A stretch of 64,000 nt of DNA from Desulfovibrio sp. (GTDB taxonomy: Bacteria; Desulfobacterota; Desulfovibrionia; Desulfovibrionales; Desulfovibrionaceae). Below the pieces are notes generated by a model. It saw only the letters and a program-made list of their open reading frames with translations, did not search any database and had not been told where the DNA came from. Positions 1-8,936 of the stretch are shown piece by piece; the stretch's first letter is position 1; each line of letters opens with the position of its first letter. Location of the stretch: NCBI RefSeq assembly GCF_034006445.1, contig NZ_JAVESS010000006.1:1-64000 (forward strand). The letters are read 5' to 3'. The position numbers were made by a program, and so were the translations under genes.

Positions 1-2
1 GC

Positions 3-308
3 AGCGCCCAGCGCATCCGCGACCTTCAGAGTCTTTTGCATCTTTTACAGCACAACGGCCCCCGTCAGTGCGTCGACTGCGGCGACGACATCCCGCTTGA
101 GCGCCTGATGGCGGCTCCGGGCACCACTCGTTGCCTTTACTGCCAGCAGCAGATGGAAAGTATGGCCTATCCCCTGACGGGGCAGCGTGAAAGCGCGCCA
201 GCGGTCTGGTCCGCGTCGTGGGGGGCGTCGGGGCCAGCATCGGGATCAGCGTCGGGGCCTTTGTCGGGATTTGACGCAGGCGCCACGCCCGAAGCCCGGT
301 TCTGCTGA
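3..308 (+). CDS. DksA/TraR-type C4 zinc-finger protein (5' end cut off)
   Basis: The reading frame is open from the first bases of the window, so the N-terminal part lies upstream. The visible part holds a four-cysteine zinc finger of the DksA/TraR type: a CVDCG knuckle followed about 20 residues later by CLYC. Members bind RNA polymerase through its secondary channel and modulate transcription, usually with ppGpp. The last 40 or so residues are a Gly/Ser/Ala-rich tail that is not part of the fold and is unusual for the family. The stop lies 26 bp before the next gene on the same strand, so they may be co-transcribed. The family is fairly sure; which paralogue it is cannot be told from a fragment. 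Confidence 0.75.
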   Translation, partial: SAQRIRDLQSLLHLLQHNGPRQCVDCGDDIPLERLMAAPGTTRCLYCQQQMESMAYPLTGQRESAPAVWSASWGASGPASGSASGPLSGFDAGATPEARFC

Positions 309-334
309 ACACGGCAAACAATCAGGAGATCCAT

Positions 335-2167
335 ATGCAAGGAACCACAGACCTCCTACCCCTGGCATCGGGGCTGGAACCTTCGGGCAGAGGCGGCCCC
401 GGCCGTTCACCCCTGCGGCGTCTGGCCGACGACCTGAACCGTCAGATGCGGGCCTTTGGTCGCAGCCTGGCGGGTTTGACCCCTCTGGAACGGGCCGCGC
501 TGCGTCTGCCTGTCTGCGATGCCCCGCACAGCTGGGCCGCCGCCAGCCTGACGCAACTGGATATCGATGTGTGCTGCTCCGGGGAGGATCTGGCCCGCAT
601 ACCTGCCGAAGGGCCGGTCATTTTTTATTCCAACCATCCCACAGGCGCTCTGGACGGGCTTATGATGGCCGCGCTGTGCGGCAGGGCCCGCCCTGATCTG
701 AAAATACTTGCCAGCTCCAAGCTGTTGCAACTGCCCCATTTGACGCCGCTGGCGCCCATGTTGCTGCCTCTGGATCTTTCGGGCGAGGACAGGACAGTCA
801 ACGGCGCGTCCCTGCGCGTTGCCGTGAGGCATTTGCGCCGGGGCGGAGCGCTGGGGATTTTTCCCGCTGGCAAGGTGGCCCGCTGGCGCGCCGGAGCGGG
901 ACTGGAAGAACAGCCCTGGACGGAGCTTTTGAGCCGTCTTGGCGAATGGCGGCAAAAAGAGGGCAGCGGGGCGGAACCGTCCTGCGTCCAATACGTTCCC
1001 CTGCACGTGCAGACCAGCGCCGATCCCTTCTTTCTCTCCGCCGCCTGCCTGCACGAAGGTCTTGCCACGGCCCTGCTGCCGCGCGTTCTCTGGCGGCAGC
1101 GCGGAAGCCGCGCAACGCTGCGGGTGGGCGAAGCCCTGAAAGAGCAGAGCCTGACCGGCCTTGATCACGTGCAGCGCACCCATTGCTTGCGCATGTACCG
1201 TGAGGCGCTGGTTCCCGCACGCAAAAGCGCCATTGCTCAAAAAATCGCAGGCGAAAAGCGGCAGACGCCGCTGGCCGAAAGCGCGGATCAGCAGGACTTC
1301 ATGGCGGCTCTGGCGGCTTTGCCCGAAAGCAGCGTTCTGGCCAGGGAAGGCAGGTACAGCGTGTACGCGTTGCACGGCAGTGAGTGCCCCCTCCTGCTGG
1401 ACGAGGTGACGCGCCGCCGCGAGGAAAGCTTTCGGGCTTTGGGCGAGGGCACGGGCAAGGCCAGGGACACTGACCGCTATGACCCCCAGTATGAGCACCT
1501 CTTGCTGGTGGATGAGGAGGCCCAGTGCCTGGCCGGTTCGTACAGGGCGCGCCTCGTGCGGCCCGACGATGCCGCCAGCTGCGGACGCAACGGCCTCTAC
1601 ACGGCCTCGCTCTTCCGATACGACCCGGAATTTTTCCGCCAGTGCGGCAAGGCGCTTGAACTTGGCAGGGCCTTTGTCTGCCTTGAATATCAGAAGGAAT
1701 ACGCGCCGCTGATGCTGCTCTGGAAGGGCATTGCCCAACTGGCTTTGCAAAGGGGAGCGCGCACGCTTTTTGGCCCGGCCAGCATAGGGCTGAATTACCG
1801 CCCCCAGTCCGTAGACCTTTTGTGGCGGCACTTGCGGCTGCGCCACTGGCATGCGCCCCTGGCGGGCCTGGTGCGGGGGCGCAAACCCCGCCATCTGCGC
1901 AGTGAACTGCCCTTTGCCCGCCAGATGGAGTATAATGGCGTCAACACCATGGTACGCCAGATGGAAGGCGGACGCGGCCTGCCCATTCTCTTCAAGCACT
2001 ATTTGCAGTTGGGAGGGCGCATAGCGGCCTTTCACGAGGACAGGGCCTTCGGAACCCTGGACGCGCTTCTGGTTGTGGACCTGCTTAACGCGCCGGAAAA
2101 ACAGTTGCGCCGCTTTCTTGGCGAAGACGGAATGGCCGCCTTGCGCGGCGGCGCGTGTTGCATATAG
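335..2167 (+). CDS. olsF: OlsF-like bifunctional acyltransferase (ornithine lipid synthesis)
   Basis: A 610-residue protein with two acyltransferase halves. Residues about 90-290 are a PlsC-like lysophospholipid acyltransferase with the variant catalytic motif SNHPTGALDG (H101, D107). Residues about 330-590 resemble the OlsB/hemolysin-like GNAT domain that N-acylates ornithine. This order, O-acyltransferase then N-acyltransferase, is that of OlsF, which makes ornithine lipids alone in place of separate OlsA and OlsB. Ornithine lipids are phosphorus-free membrane lipids known from Desulfovibrio. The start is set by AGGAG six bases upstream of ATG 335. There is no signal peptide, so it should act at the cytoplasmic membrane face. 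Domain assignment is firm; substrate is inferred from architecture. Confidence 0.75.
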   Translation: MQGTTDLLPLASGLEPSGRGGPGRSPLRRLADDLNRQMRAFGRSLAGLTPLERAALRLPVCDAPHSWAAASLTQLDIDVCCSGEDLARIPAEGPVIFYSNHPTGALDGLMMAALCGRARPDLKILASSKLLQLPHLTPLAPMLLPLDLSGEDRTVNGASLRVAVRHLRRGGALGIFPAGKVARWRAGAGLEEQPWTELLSRLGEWRQKEGSGAEPSCVQYVPLHVQTSADPFFLSAACLHEGLATALLPRVLWRQRGSRATLRVGEALKEQSLTGLDHVQRTHCLRMYREALVPARKSAIAQKIAGEKRQTPLAESADQQDFMAALAALPESSVLAREGRYSVYALHGSECPLLLDEVTRRREESFRALGEGTGKARDTDRYDPQYEHLLLVDEEAQCLAGSYRARLVRPDDAASCGRNGLYTASLFRYDPEFFRQCGKALELGRAFVCLEYQKEYAPLMLLWKGIAQLALQRGARTLFGPASIGLNYRPQSVDLLWRHLRLRHWHAPLAGLVRGRKPRHLRSELPFARQMEYNGVNTMVRQMEGGRGLPILFKHYLQLGGRIAAFHEDRAFGTLDALLVVDLLNAPEKQLRRFLGEDGMAALRGGACCI

Positions 2168-2389
2168 GTGGCGGTTCAAGAGGCGCTGCATTCCCGCGCC
2201 CTCGCCGCCGGGCAAGGCTTGTTACGGAGTTTCAGGCCGCAGGTCGCCGTAAACGTTTTTGCGAGGGCTATGGCGCGCCCGGTGCGGTGCGCGATCGCGC
2301 AAAAACACGGCACATGCGCCGCAGACGGGAGCAGATGAATTTTTTTAAAGTGAATTTGCTCTAAGGACACACTGATTAAAGAGCTTCTC

Positions 2390-2516
2390 GGAAACGCGCA
2401 GTTATTTCGTTTGGCAAGGCGCGATCTTTTTTCAAGCAGGAGTGGACTCTTCCGTCCTCGACTGTTTTAAAAAAGTAAAGCAAGTCCGCCAAACGGAATA
2501 AATCAGCGTTTCCCTA
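2390..2516. repeat. Dispersed palindromic element, family 2, copy 1
   Basis: A roughly 127-bp imperfect inverted repeat. It starts GGAAACGCGCAG and ends GCGTTTCCCTA, with a second inner pair (CGTTTGGC / GCCAAACG). A second copy lies in opposite orientation at 42816-42944 and matches at roughly nine bases in ten by eye. No coding frame is shared by the two copies. The central part carries the shared phrase GAGTGGACTCTTCCGTCC. It looks like a miniature element or a long 3'-UTR hairpin. Confidence 0.7.
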
Positions 2517-2559
2517 AAAATTTCAGATCTCCAGACCCTCCTCTCATCCCCAGGTAAAG

Positions 2560-2598
2560 CCACAGGCCGCCCCGACATTGTGTCAGGACGGCCTGTGG
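2560..2598. terminator. Hairpin, possible weak terminator
   Basis: A 10-bp perfect stem, CCACAGGCCG with CGGCCTGTGG, closes a 19-nt loop. No strong T-run follows on either strand, so it is weak as an intrinsic terminator. It sits in the 627-bp gap between olsF and the chemoreceptor gene. The rest of that gap holds only the two dispersed elements at 2390-2516 and 2671-2797 and no credible gene. Confidence 0.35.
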
Positions 2599-2670
2599 TG
2601 ATTTGAGTTTCTGCGCAACGCCGGGCGTCTGCTTGCGCAACGCCGGCATGTTCTCAGGGTGAAAGCGCGC

Positions 2671-2797
2671 TAGAGCAGATAACGAATGAAATGAGTTAAC
2701 TGTTCTGCAAGGATTTTCTCGAAAATCATTGCCACGAAATGCGAGAAGGCAGGCTTTTGCCTGCCGTAAACGAGCATTTCAAGTGTTAAATGCTCTA
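2671..2797. repeat. Dispersed element, family 1 (TAGAGCA), copy A
   Basis: About 127 bp bounded by TAGAGCAGATAAC on the left and TTAAATGCTCTA on the right. It contains internal hairpins, such as GGCAGGC with GCCTGCC. An inverted relative lies at 54072-54198 and agrees over most of its length. The right-hand CTA at 2795-2797 is the complement of the TAG stop codon of the minus-strand chemoreceptor gene, so the element begins at that gene's stop. Confidence 0.7.
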
Positions 2798-4474
2798 GTG
2801 GGTATGTTCGTGCTCCAGGTCCTGCGTTTTGAGATAGGGCACATAGGTGGGGTCAGTGCCCATGATATGCTGCACAAGCCAGTCTTTGAGGAAGGTGAGC
2901 AGGTCCATGCTCACGGTGGCTGTGCCGGATTTGAGTTGATCCTCAACTTCGTCCAGCTTGGCCACGAATTTTCTGTGGATTTTTATATGTTCGGCTGCGC
3001 CCAGATAGGCAGTGGGCGTGAACAGTTTTTCTTCGTCCGCAAAGTGCGTGGCCGTATAGTCGCGCAGCTTGCGCAGGATTACCTGCATCTCTTCTGCCGT
3101 GCGGTTATGGGCCATGGCCGTGTACAGTTCGTTGATATAGTCCACCAGCAGCCTGTGCTGTTTGTCGATCATGGGCACGTGCAGGTCAAGCTTGGGCGTC
3201 CACTGTACGAACTTGTCGGAGGTCGCCTGCTCGTAGTCGCCGGAAACCAGAGCATTGACAATCATGTCCAGCTCTTCCATGCCGCTCTGAACGCCGAGCA
3301 GGGCGGCTGTGAAGGTTTCCATATTTTGGGCGGTCTGTTCGGCCACGTGGTGGATTTCACCCAGCGCGCTGGTGGTGTCGGCGCTGTGCTGCGACTGCTC
3401 TTGCGCGCTCCTGGCCACGATCAGAAGATGCTCGGCCGTATCGTTGATGGACTGGAGGATGTCGCGCATGACATTGCCCGCGCGCGAAGCCTGTTCGGCC
3501 CCGTCCACGCTGAGCTGGGCGGCCTTGTCCACGGTAAGCACGTTGCGCCGCGTCTCTTCCTGGATGGCGTGCACGGCATCTTCCACTTCCTTGGTGGCTC
3601 CCATGGTTTTTTCGGCCAGTTTGCGCACTTCATCGGCCACCACGGCAAACCCGCGCCCGGCGTCGCCCGCGCGGGCGGCCTCAATGGCGGCGTTGAGGGC
3701 CAGCAGGTTGGTCTGGTCGGCGACTTCGTTGATGACCGACATGACCTGCCCGATGTTGCTGGCCTTTGTGCCAAGGTCGGCCATGGCCTGCTTGAGATGC
3801 ACAATGGTGTCCTTGAGCTTTTCAATGGAGGACAATGCGCCCTCCACTTCACGTTCGCCTGTGGCGGCGCTGGCGCTGGAGCTTTGCGCGTTTTCTGAAA
3901 GTTCGTGTACCCTGAGTGAGGATTCCTGGGCGGTTTGCGCAACCTTTGACATGGAGCCGCTGGTCTCGGTGAGGTGGTCGCGCTGCACCTGAACGCCCTT
4001 GCTGACATCGTTCACAAGGCTTGCCAGTTCGCGCACTTCCGAAGACAGGTTGTTGCATACTGTGTGCGCCTTGTGCAGCACCATGGCGCCACGGTCAGAC
4101 TTGCTGCGCAGGTCCTTTTTTTCTTCTTCCACATCATTGAGCTTTGCGTGCAGCCTTTCCACTTCGGCCCGCAGTTCGCCGATGACAGCGGCGTCTTCAG
4201 CCAGGCTGTTTTCAGCGTCGCGCAAATGGGTCAAACAGTATTCGGCCCGCTGCACATCGTCACCTTGACGTGCGGGATTATCTTCAGCAAAAAGAGCATC
4301 ACCACGTTGACGCAGTTTTTGAGATCTGGCCCTGTGGGCCAGCCAAAGGGCTGCATCAGCCAGCGCACAGAGAGCCGCCACGGCCAGAAGAGCCCATTGC
4401 GCGACCTTGTTGCCACTGACAATGGCCGTGCCGATGAGGGAGCACAGGATGATGATTTGCAGCAAGAGTCCCAT
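2795..4474 (-). CDS. Methyl-accepting chemotaxis protein with C-terminal bacteriohemerythrin
   Basis: 559 residues. Two closely spaced membrane helices (about 3-20 and 27-47) form an anchor with almost no periplasmic part. A long coiled coil follows, then the conserved chemoreceptor signalling hairpin ([20 protein letters not shown], about 255-275). Residues about 425-550 are a bacteriohemerythrin: [25 protein letters not shown] and a late QHI..D give the His/Glu/Asp diiron ligands. This matches DcrH of Desulfovibrio, which senses oxygen at a diiron site. Sensing is therefore expected to be cytoplasmic, feeding CheW/CheA. The gene is divergent from the YedF-like gene. Its stop codon coincides with the end of a dispersed element. 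Confidence 0.92.
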   Translation of the reverse strand: MGLLLQIIILCSLIGTAIVSGNKVAQWALLAVAALCALADAALWLAHRARSQKLRQRGDALFAEDNPARQGDDVQRAEYCLTHLRDAENSLAEDAAVIGELRAEVERLHAKLNDVEEEKKDLRSKSDRGAMVLHKAHTVCNNLSSEVRELASLVNDVSKGVQVQRDHLTETSGSMSKVAQTAQESSLRVHELSENAQSSSASAATGEREVEGALSSIEKLKDTIVHLKQAMADLGTKASNIGQVMSVINEVADQTNLLALNAAIEAARAGDAGRGFAVVADEVRKLAEKTMGATKEVEDAVHAIQEETRRNVLTVDKAAQLSVDGAEQASRAGNVMRDILQSINDTAEHLLIVARSAQEQSQHSADTTSALGEIHHVAEQTAQNMETFTAALLGVQSGMEELDMIVNALVSGDYEQATSDKFVQWTPKLDLHVPMIDKQHRLLVDYINELYTAMAHNRTAEEMQVILRKLRDYTATHFADEEKLFTPTAYLGAAEHIKIHRKFVAKLDEVEDQLKSGTATVSMDLLTFLKDWLVQHIMGTDPTYVPYLKTQDLEHEHTH

Positions 4475-4573
4475 TGTTACCTGCCTTGGTTTACTTGCTT
4501 ATCGGAACCTTTATAATTACGCTTAACGCAGGAAAAGTAAATAAAACCAATTATTACAAAAGGGGTTGATATC

Positions 4574-5191
4574 ATGCAGTTTCTTGATTGTCTGGGGCTT
4601 GCTTGTCCGCAGCCTGTCATCCTTTGCCGTGCAGCTGTGGATAAAGGGGTGGAACACCTGGAAGTGCTGGTTGACAATGAGCCCGCACTGGAAAACGTGC
4701 AGCGTTTTCTTCAGGGCAGAGGGTATACGGTGAGCGCATCCCAGGAAGGGCCGCAGCAGTGGCGCGTCGCCGCTGCCGTGGATGCCGGGGCTGCCGCCAA
4801 TGCCGTGGCCAGCGTGTCGGCCGCGCCTGAAGCGCGGGACGGGCAAGAGCAGGATTTGCGCACGCTTGTGCTCATCACCACTGAAACCCTGGGCCGCGGC
4901 GACGAAACCCTGGGCACAAAGCTTATGGAGAACTTTCTGGCCACGCTGCCGGAGCTGGGTTCACGGCTGTGGCGGCTGGTGCTTGTCAACGGCGGCGTCA
5001 AGCTGACGGCCCGTCCTGGCCCGGCGCTGGATTCGCTGCAAAAGCTCGCGCAGCAGGGAGTATCCGTCCTTGTGTGCGGGGCCTGCCTTGGGCACTACGG
5101 CCTTCTGGAAGCCAAGGCCGTGGGCGAGACGTCCAACATGCTGGACATTGTGACAAGCATGGATCTGGCGGACAAGATCATCCGTCCCTGA
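4574..5191 (+). CDS. yedF: YedF-like sulfurtransferase-family protein (TusA + DsrE domains)
   Basis: 205 residues. Residues 1-70 are a TusA/SirA domain with the persulfide cysteine in LGLACPQPV (C11). Residues about 90-205 form a DsrE-like domain ending in a Cys-containing stretch (LVCGACLGHYG). This fusion is the type annotated as the selenium-metabolism protein YedF. TusA domains carry sulfur as a protein persulfide; the exact acceptor of this fusion is not established. A TATAAT box lies at 4512-4517 in the AT-rich divergent region. The gene stands alone between two chemoreceptor genes and ends at a good bidirectional terminator. Confidence 0.82.
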   Translation: MQFLDCLGLACPQPVILCRAAVDKGVEHLEVLVDNEPALENVQRFLQGRGYTVSASQEGPQQWRVAAAVDAGAAANAVASVSAAPEARDGQEQDLRTLVLITTETLGRGDETLGTKLMENFLATLPELGSRLWRLVLVNGGVKLTARPGPALDSLQKLAQQGVSVLVCGACLGHYGLLEAKAVGETSNMLDIVTSMDLADKIIRP

Positions 5192-5230
5192 GGCACGCGC
5201 GGCACGGGCGTGAACCGTGTTGACAAAGAA

Positions 5231-5259
5231 AAACGGCATGAAGAAACTTCATGCCGTTT
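5231..5259. terminator. Bidirectional intrinsic terminator between the YedF-like and MCP genes
   Basis: A 13-bp perfect stem (AAACGGCATGAAG with CTTCATGCCGTTT) closes a three-base loop. T-rich sequence follows on both strands: TTTTTCTTT on the plus strand and TTCTTTG on the minus strand. It lies between the convergent ends of the YedF-like gene (5191) and the chemoreceptor gene (5286), so one hairpin can serve both. Confidence 0.85.
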
Positions 5260-5285
5260 TTCTTTGGGCGACAGTGCGCCTGCGG

Positions 5286-7052
5286 TTATGCTTTCATGTC
5301 GCTGACAAGGCTGGTCAGGCCGTGGGCCTGGGCGGCCAGGTCGGACACGGCTTTGGAGGCTTCTTCCATTGCCTGCGCCGTCTGGAGCGACATGGTGTTG
5401 ATCTGGATGATGGTATGGTTGATCTCTTCGCTGGCTGCGGACTGCTGTTCGCTGGCCGCGGCAATGGCGTTGACCTGGTCGGCGGTGGCGTCCACCGTGG
5501 ATACGATGACCTCAAGGGCCGTGCCCGACTGGTTGGCGAACTCGGCGGCGCGGTCAACTTCCTGCACGGCCCTGTCCACAGACTCCATGCTGGTGGCGGT
5601 GCTGTGCTGGATGGCGCTTATGACCGCCCCCACGTCCTGCGTCGAGGCCATGGTTTTTTCAGCCAGTTTACGCACTTCGTCAGCCACCACGGCGAATCCC
5701 CGTCCGGCTTCGCCCGCCCTGGCGGCCTCGATGGCGGCATTGAGGGCCAGCAGGTTTGTCTGATCCGCAATGTCTGAAATGACGCCCATGATGCGGCTTA
5801 TGTCCTGCGCGTGCGAGCCCAGCTGGGCCATGTCTTCCTTGAGGCGCAGGGAGGACTGGTGCACATGGTTGATGCTGTCCAGCGAGCGGCTCACAATGGC
5901 CGCGCCATCCTGGGCCTTTTGCCGTGTTTCGGCCGAGGCGGTGGACGCCTGCGCGGCGTTGCGGGCCACTTCCTGCACCGTGGCGTTCATCTCGTTCATG
6001 GCAGTGGCAGCTTCCGTCAACCGTTGCGAGGTTTCGGCGGTTCCACGGTCAGACTGCTCGATCTGCGCTGAAAGCTGGGTTGAAGCCGTGCTCACCACCT
6101 GGGCGACCTCTTCAAGCCTTTCGGCGGCCTGAAGCATGGCCTGGGTTTTCTGCCTGGCCTCTGCGCTGGCGGCTTCGGCCTTTTCCATAGCCTCCATGGC
6201 CTTTCTGGACTGTTCCTGGGCATTGGCGGATTCAAGTCTGGCGTTTTCAATATGCTGCTTCAAGGCGTCGACCATGACCACGAGCGAGGCGAACACGCCT
6301 GTCTTGGCCTTGCCGTCGTCCACATTGTAGTCGCCGTCAGCAACGCGCCTGGCGAGGATATTCAGTTCGCCGGGGTCCTTGCCCAACTGCCTGTTGACAG
6401 AGCGCGTGAGGAAAAAGATCAGTAAAACACTGATAACAATGCCGGCCAGGGCCAGAAGAATTGTCGTAGTCCGCGAAGTTTCGACAATGTTGAAGGCATT
6501 GTGGCTTGCGTCGCTGCTGCCCTTGACGTTCAGGATCACGATTTCGTCAAACAGGCCCATGAGCTTTCTGAAAAGGGGGCGGTACTCGTTGTCGTAAATG
6601 GCAAGGGCCTGTCCATGGTCGCTCTTGTCCACCATATCGACGATTCTGCCGCGAATACCGGATATGGTATTCAGGGAAGTAATGATCTCTTCAAAAAGTT
6701 GCCTGTCTCTGGCGTCGGCAGCGGTGCCGTGAGTGGCAAGCAGGGCTTTGTATTTGTCGCCATTTTCTCGCAGACCCTTCAGGGTCAGGGTAATGCGATC
6801 CTTGTAATACGCAATTTCGTCGGGCTGCTCGTGCAGCATCATGGTCAAAAGATCGGCGCGCACGGCGTAGAGTTGCTGGTTCATGCCCTGAATGGCGATG
6901 ACAGAAGGCAACCATGATTTATCCACTTCTTCAATAGTATTATTGATGTCAGACAGGTTTTTCATGGAGACCCCGGAAAGGGCGAGCATGATGAGAATGA
7001 CCCCACAGAAGGACAGGATCATTTTACTGCTGAGTTTCATTGATGTATCCAC
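5286..7052 (-). CDS. Methyl-accepting chemotaxis protein with four-helix-bundle sensor
   Basis: 588 residues with classical topology. TM1 is at about 9-27. A periplasmic region of about 160 residues has the spacing of a 4HB_MCP sensor. TM2 at about 188-210 is followed by a HAMP linker to about 265 and the signalling domain with [20 protein letters not shown]. It should assemble with CheA/CheW and tune swimming in response to a small periplasmic ligand that cannot be inferred. No C-terminal CheR-tethering pentapeptide is visible. A long AT-rich upstream region contains a 27-bp perfect palindrome at 7185-7211. Confidence 0.92.
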   Translation of the reverse strand: MDTSMKLSSKMILSFCGVILIMLALSGVSMKNLSDINNTIEEVDKSWLPSVIAIQGMNQQLYAVRADLLTMMLHEQPDEIAYYKDRITLTLKGLRENGDKYKALLATHGTAADARDRQLFEEIITSLNTISGIRGRIVDMVDKSDHGQALAIYDNEYRPLFRKLMGLFDEIVILNVKGSSDASHNAFNIVETSRTTTILLALAGIVISVLLIFFLTRSVNRQLGKDPGELNILARRVADGDYNVDDGKAKTGVFASLVVMVDALKQHIENARLESANAQEQSRKAMEAMEKAEAASAEARQKTQAMLQAAERLEEVAQVVSTASTQLSAQIEQSDRGTAETSQRLTEAATAMNEMNATVQEVARNAAQASTASAETRQKAQDGAAIVSRSLDSINHVHQSSLRLKEDMAQLGSHAQDISRIMGVISDIADQTNLLALNAAIEAARAGEAGRGFAVVADEVRKLAEKTMASTQDVGAVISAIQHSTATSMESVDRAVQEVDRAAEFANQSGTALEVIVSTVDATADQVNAIAAASEQQSAASEEINHTIIQINTMSLQTAQAMEEASKAVSDLAAQAHGLTSLVSDMKA

Positions 7053-7184
7053 CTTTACATATTTTCATATATTTTGTGATAGTCCGGCTTTGCTGCAAAA
7101 ATGTTGGTATCTGTAGGCAGCAATGAATAGAAGCTCAGAATAATATTACATGAAACTTGCTTTGCACAAACAACAATTGCATAG

Positions 7185-7211
7185 CATTATTCTATATAAT
7201 ATAGAATAATG
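7185..7211. promoter_or_regulatory. 27-bp perfect palindrome, candidate operator
   Basis: CATTATTCTATA, a three-base TAA centre, then TATAGAATAATG: two perfect 12-bp arms. It lies in the AT-rich gap between the chemoreceptor (start 7052) and the alcohol dehydrogenase (start 7593), about 130 bp from the former. Symmetry and AT content resemble operators of the Fur/PerR type, but no regulator can be named. The rest of the 7053-7592 gap shows no gene. Confidence 0.5.
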
Positions 7212-7592
7212 ATGACTGCGCTATGCGGTTTTTGCAGTTGTGCAAGCAAAAGTTTCAAGTATTCAGTGCTGTTAGTTATCAATACCAACTAAGGGCAAAA
7301 AAAGGCCAGACGATATATCGCTCCGCCAGATAATTCGAAAGGGCCAGCGTTTGCTGTCCACTCCTGAAGGCGGATACGTGTGACGCCCCTTATGGGTGTG
7401 CTGTACCCTTTGCGGCTTCCTGTTTACTCAATTAATCACCTTTTGCATAGTGTAAAGATATGTTTATATATGACACTTGAATTATTGATAAAAATTAAAT
7501 GTGAAAAAAATAACTTGGAATTGTCAGCCAGGGCAGGTAGATTGAATACGCAACCAACTGAAATTCCGTGGCTCACGCCAAAGGAGTGTATA

Positions 7593-8648
7593 ATGAAAGG
7601 TTTAGCGATGCTTCGGCTGAACGCCGTTGGCTGGATTGAGAAAGACGCCCCCAGGTGCGGCCCCCTGGACGCGCTGGTTCAGCCCCTGGCGGTGGCACCC
7701 TGTACGTCTGACGTGCATACTGTATGGGAGGGGGCCCTGGGCGACAGGCGGGATCTCATCCTTGGGCATGAAGCCGTGGGCGAGGTCGTGGAAGTGGGCT
7801 CTCTGGTCCGCGATTTCAAGCCCGGCGACAGGGTCATTGTGCCCGCCATCACGCCTGACTGGAACTCGCTGGAAGCCCAGGGCGGCTACTCCATGCACTC
7901 CGGCGGCATGCTGGCAGGGTGGAAGTTTTCCAATTTCAAGGACGGCGTGTTTGCAGAGATTTTTCACGTCAATGATGCGGATGGCAACCTCGCCCTTTTG
8001 CCTTCAGACATGGATCCCGCCGAGGCAGTCATGTTGAGCGACATGGTGCCCACGGGTCTGCACGGCGCTGAACTGGCGGACGTGCAGTACGGGGATTCCG
8101 TGCTGGTCGTGGGCGTAGGCCCCGTGGGGCTCATGGCTGTGGCGGGGGCGGCCCTGCGCGGTGCGGGCAGGATATACGCGGTGGGTTCGCGGGCCGTCTG
8201 CGTTGCGGCCGCCAGAAAATACGGGGCCACAGAAATCATTGATTACCGGCAGGGAGATTTGGGGGCGCAAGTGGCAAGTCTCACGCGCGGCCAGGGCGTG
8301 GACAAGGCCATTATAGCGGGCGGCGATGTGGATACCTTTGCCGACGTGATCAAGGCGCTCAAGCCTGGCGGCCGTATCGGCAACGTCAACTATCTGGGTT
8401 CGGGGGATTCGGTGAGGATTCCGCGCGCGGCGTGGGGCTGCGGCATGGGGCACAAGACCATTGCCGGGGGGCTCATGCCCGGCGGGCGTTTGCGCATGCA
8501 AAAGCTGGCCAGCATGCTCGCGGTGGGTCGTCTTGACGTCGCGCCGCTGATTACGCACCGCTTCCACGGTTTTGACAAGATGGAAGAGGCCCTGATGCTC
8601 ATGAAGGACAAGCCGCGCGACCTTATCAAGCCTGTGGTCACCCTGTAG
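7593..8648 (+). CDS. adh: NADP-dependent zinc alcohol dehydrogenase (isopropanol dehydrogenase type)
   Basis: 351 residues, the length of the Thermoanaerobacter brockii / Clostridium beijerinckii secondary alcohol dehydrogenases, and closely similar over its whole length. The catalytic zinc ligands of that family are present: C37 in APCTSD, His in GHEAVGE and Asp in LSDMVPTG. The Rossmann motif GVGPVGLMAV is followed by VGSR, whose Ser-Arg binds the NADP phosphate. It interconverts secondary alcohols and ketones, or aldehydes, in the cytoplasm. A longer open frame starts at 7380, but AAAGGAG at 7580-7586 lies six bases before ATG 7593 and the family begins MKGxAML, so this start is chosen. 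The TAG stop is followed by repeat-like sequence. Confidence 0.93.
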   Translation: MKGLAMLRLNAVGWIEKDAPRCGPLDALVQPLAVAPCTSDVHTVWEGALGDRRDLILGHEAVGEVVEVGSLVRDFKPGDRVIVPAITPDWNSLEAQGGYSMHSGGMLAGWKFSNFKDGVFAEIFHVNDADGNLALLPSDMDPAEAVMLSDMVPTGLHGAELADVQYGDSVLVVGVGPVGLMAVAGAALRGAGRIYAVGSRAVCVAAARKYGATEIIDYRQGDLGAQVASLTRGQGVDKAIIAGGDVDTFADVIKALKPGGRIGNVNYLGSGDSVRIPRAAWGCGMGHKTIAGGLMPGGRLRMQKLASMLAVGRLDVAPLITHRFHGFDKMEEALMLMKDKPRDLIKPVVTL

Positions 8649-8803
8649 GCAATTTCATGCTGCGGCTGCCCTGAGGACTATGCGGTTGCTTTGCCATTCG
8701 TGGCGGGCGTCTGTTCACGCATCGCCAGAGCAATTTCAAGCAACAGCCGTAAGGCTTCTTCGTCGCCTGACGGCTGCCGACAGGATCGCTAGTGAAACCG
8801 CTC
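8646..8803. repeat. Probable family 1 element (diverged)
   Basis: Starts with the TAG stop of the alcohol dehydrogenase (TAGGCAATTTCA) and ends TGAAACCGCTCTA, so the termini are related in inverted orientation. An inner stretch, GGCGTCTGTTCACGC...AGAGCAATTT, resembles 41490-41530. It shows no coding frame. With the family 3 copy beside it, this accounts for the 288-bp gap between the two convergent genes. Confidence 0.4.
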
Positions 8804-8812
8804 TAAAACTAT

Positions 8813-8880
8813 AAAAGTTTTAGGGGGAGGGGGTGTGGGGGAGGGACCCTTTTACAAAAGGGTCCCTCCCCCACAAAGTA
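8813..8880 (-). repeat. Dispersed GC hairpin, family 3, copy 1
   Basis: On the minus strand it reads CTTTGTGGGGGAGGGACCC, TTTTGTAAAA, GGGTCCCTCCCCCACA, then a C-rich tail and CCTAAAACTTTT. The two arms pair almost perfectly. It lies 56 bp past the stop of the DppD-like gene and is in sense orientation to it. Confidence 0.8.
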
Positions 8881-8936
8881 TCTCAACATTCACCAATCCC
8901 TGCCGCCAGCCTCTGGCCGACATTCCTGGCCCCTGC

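Noticed and set aside
407-2215. A 602-codon minus-strand frame opposite the OlsF-like gene
   Set aside because: No motif, no ribosome-binding site, and composition typical of an antisense frame; the plus-strand protein has catalytic motifs.
7380-7592. N-terminal extension of the alcohol dehydrogenase
   Set aside because: The 71 extra residues have no counterpart in the family, and a strong ribosome-binding site precedes ATG 7593.
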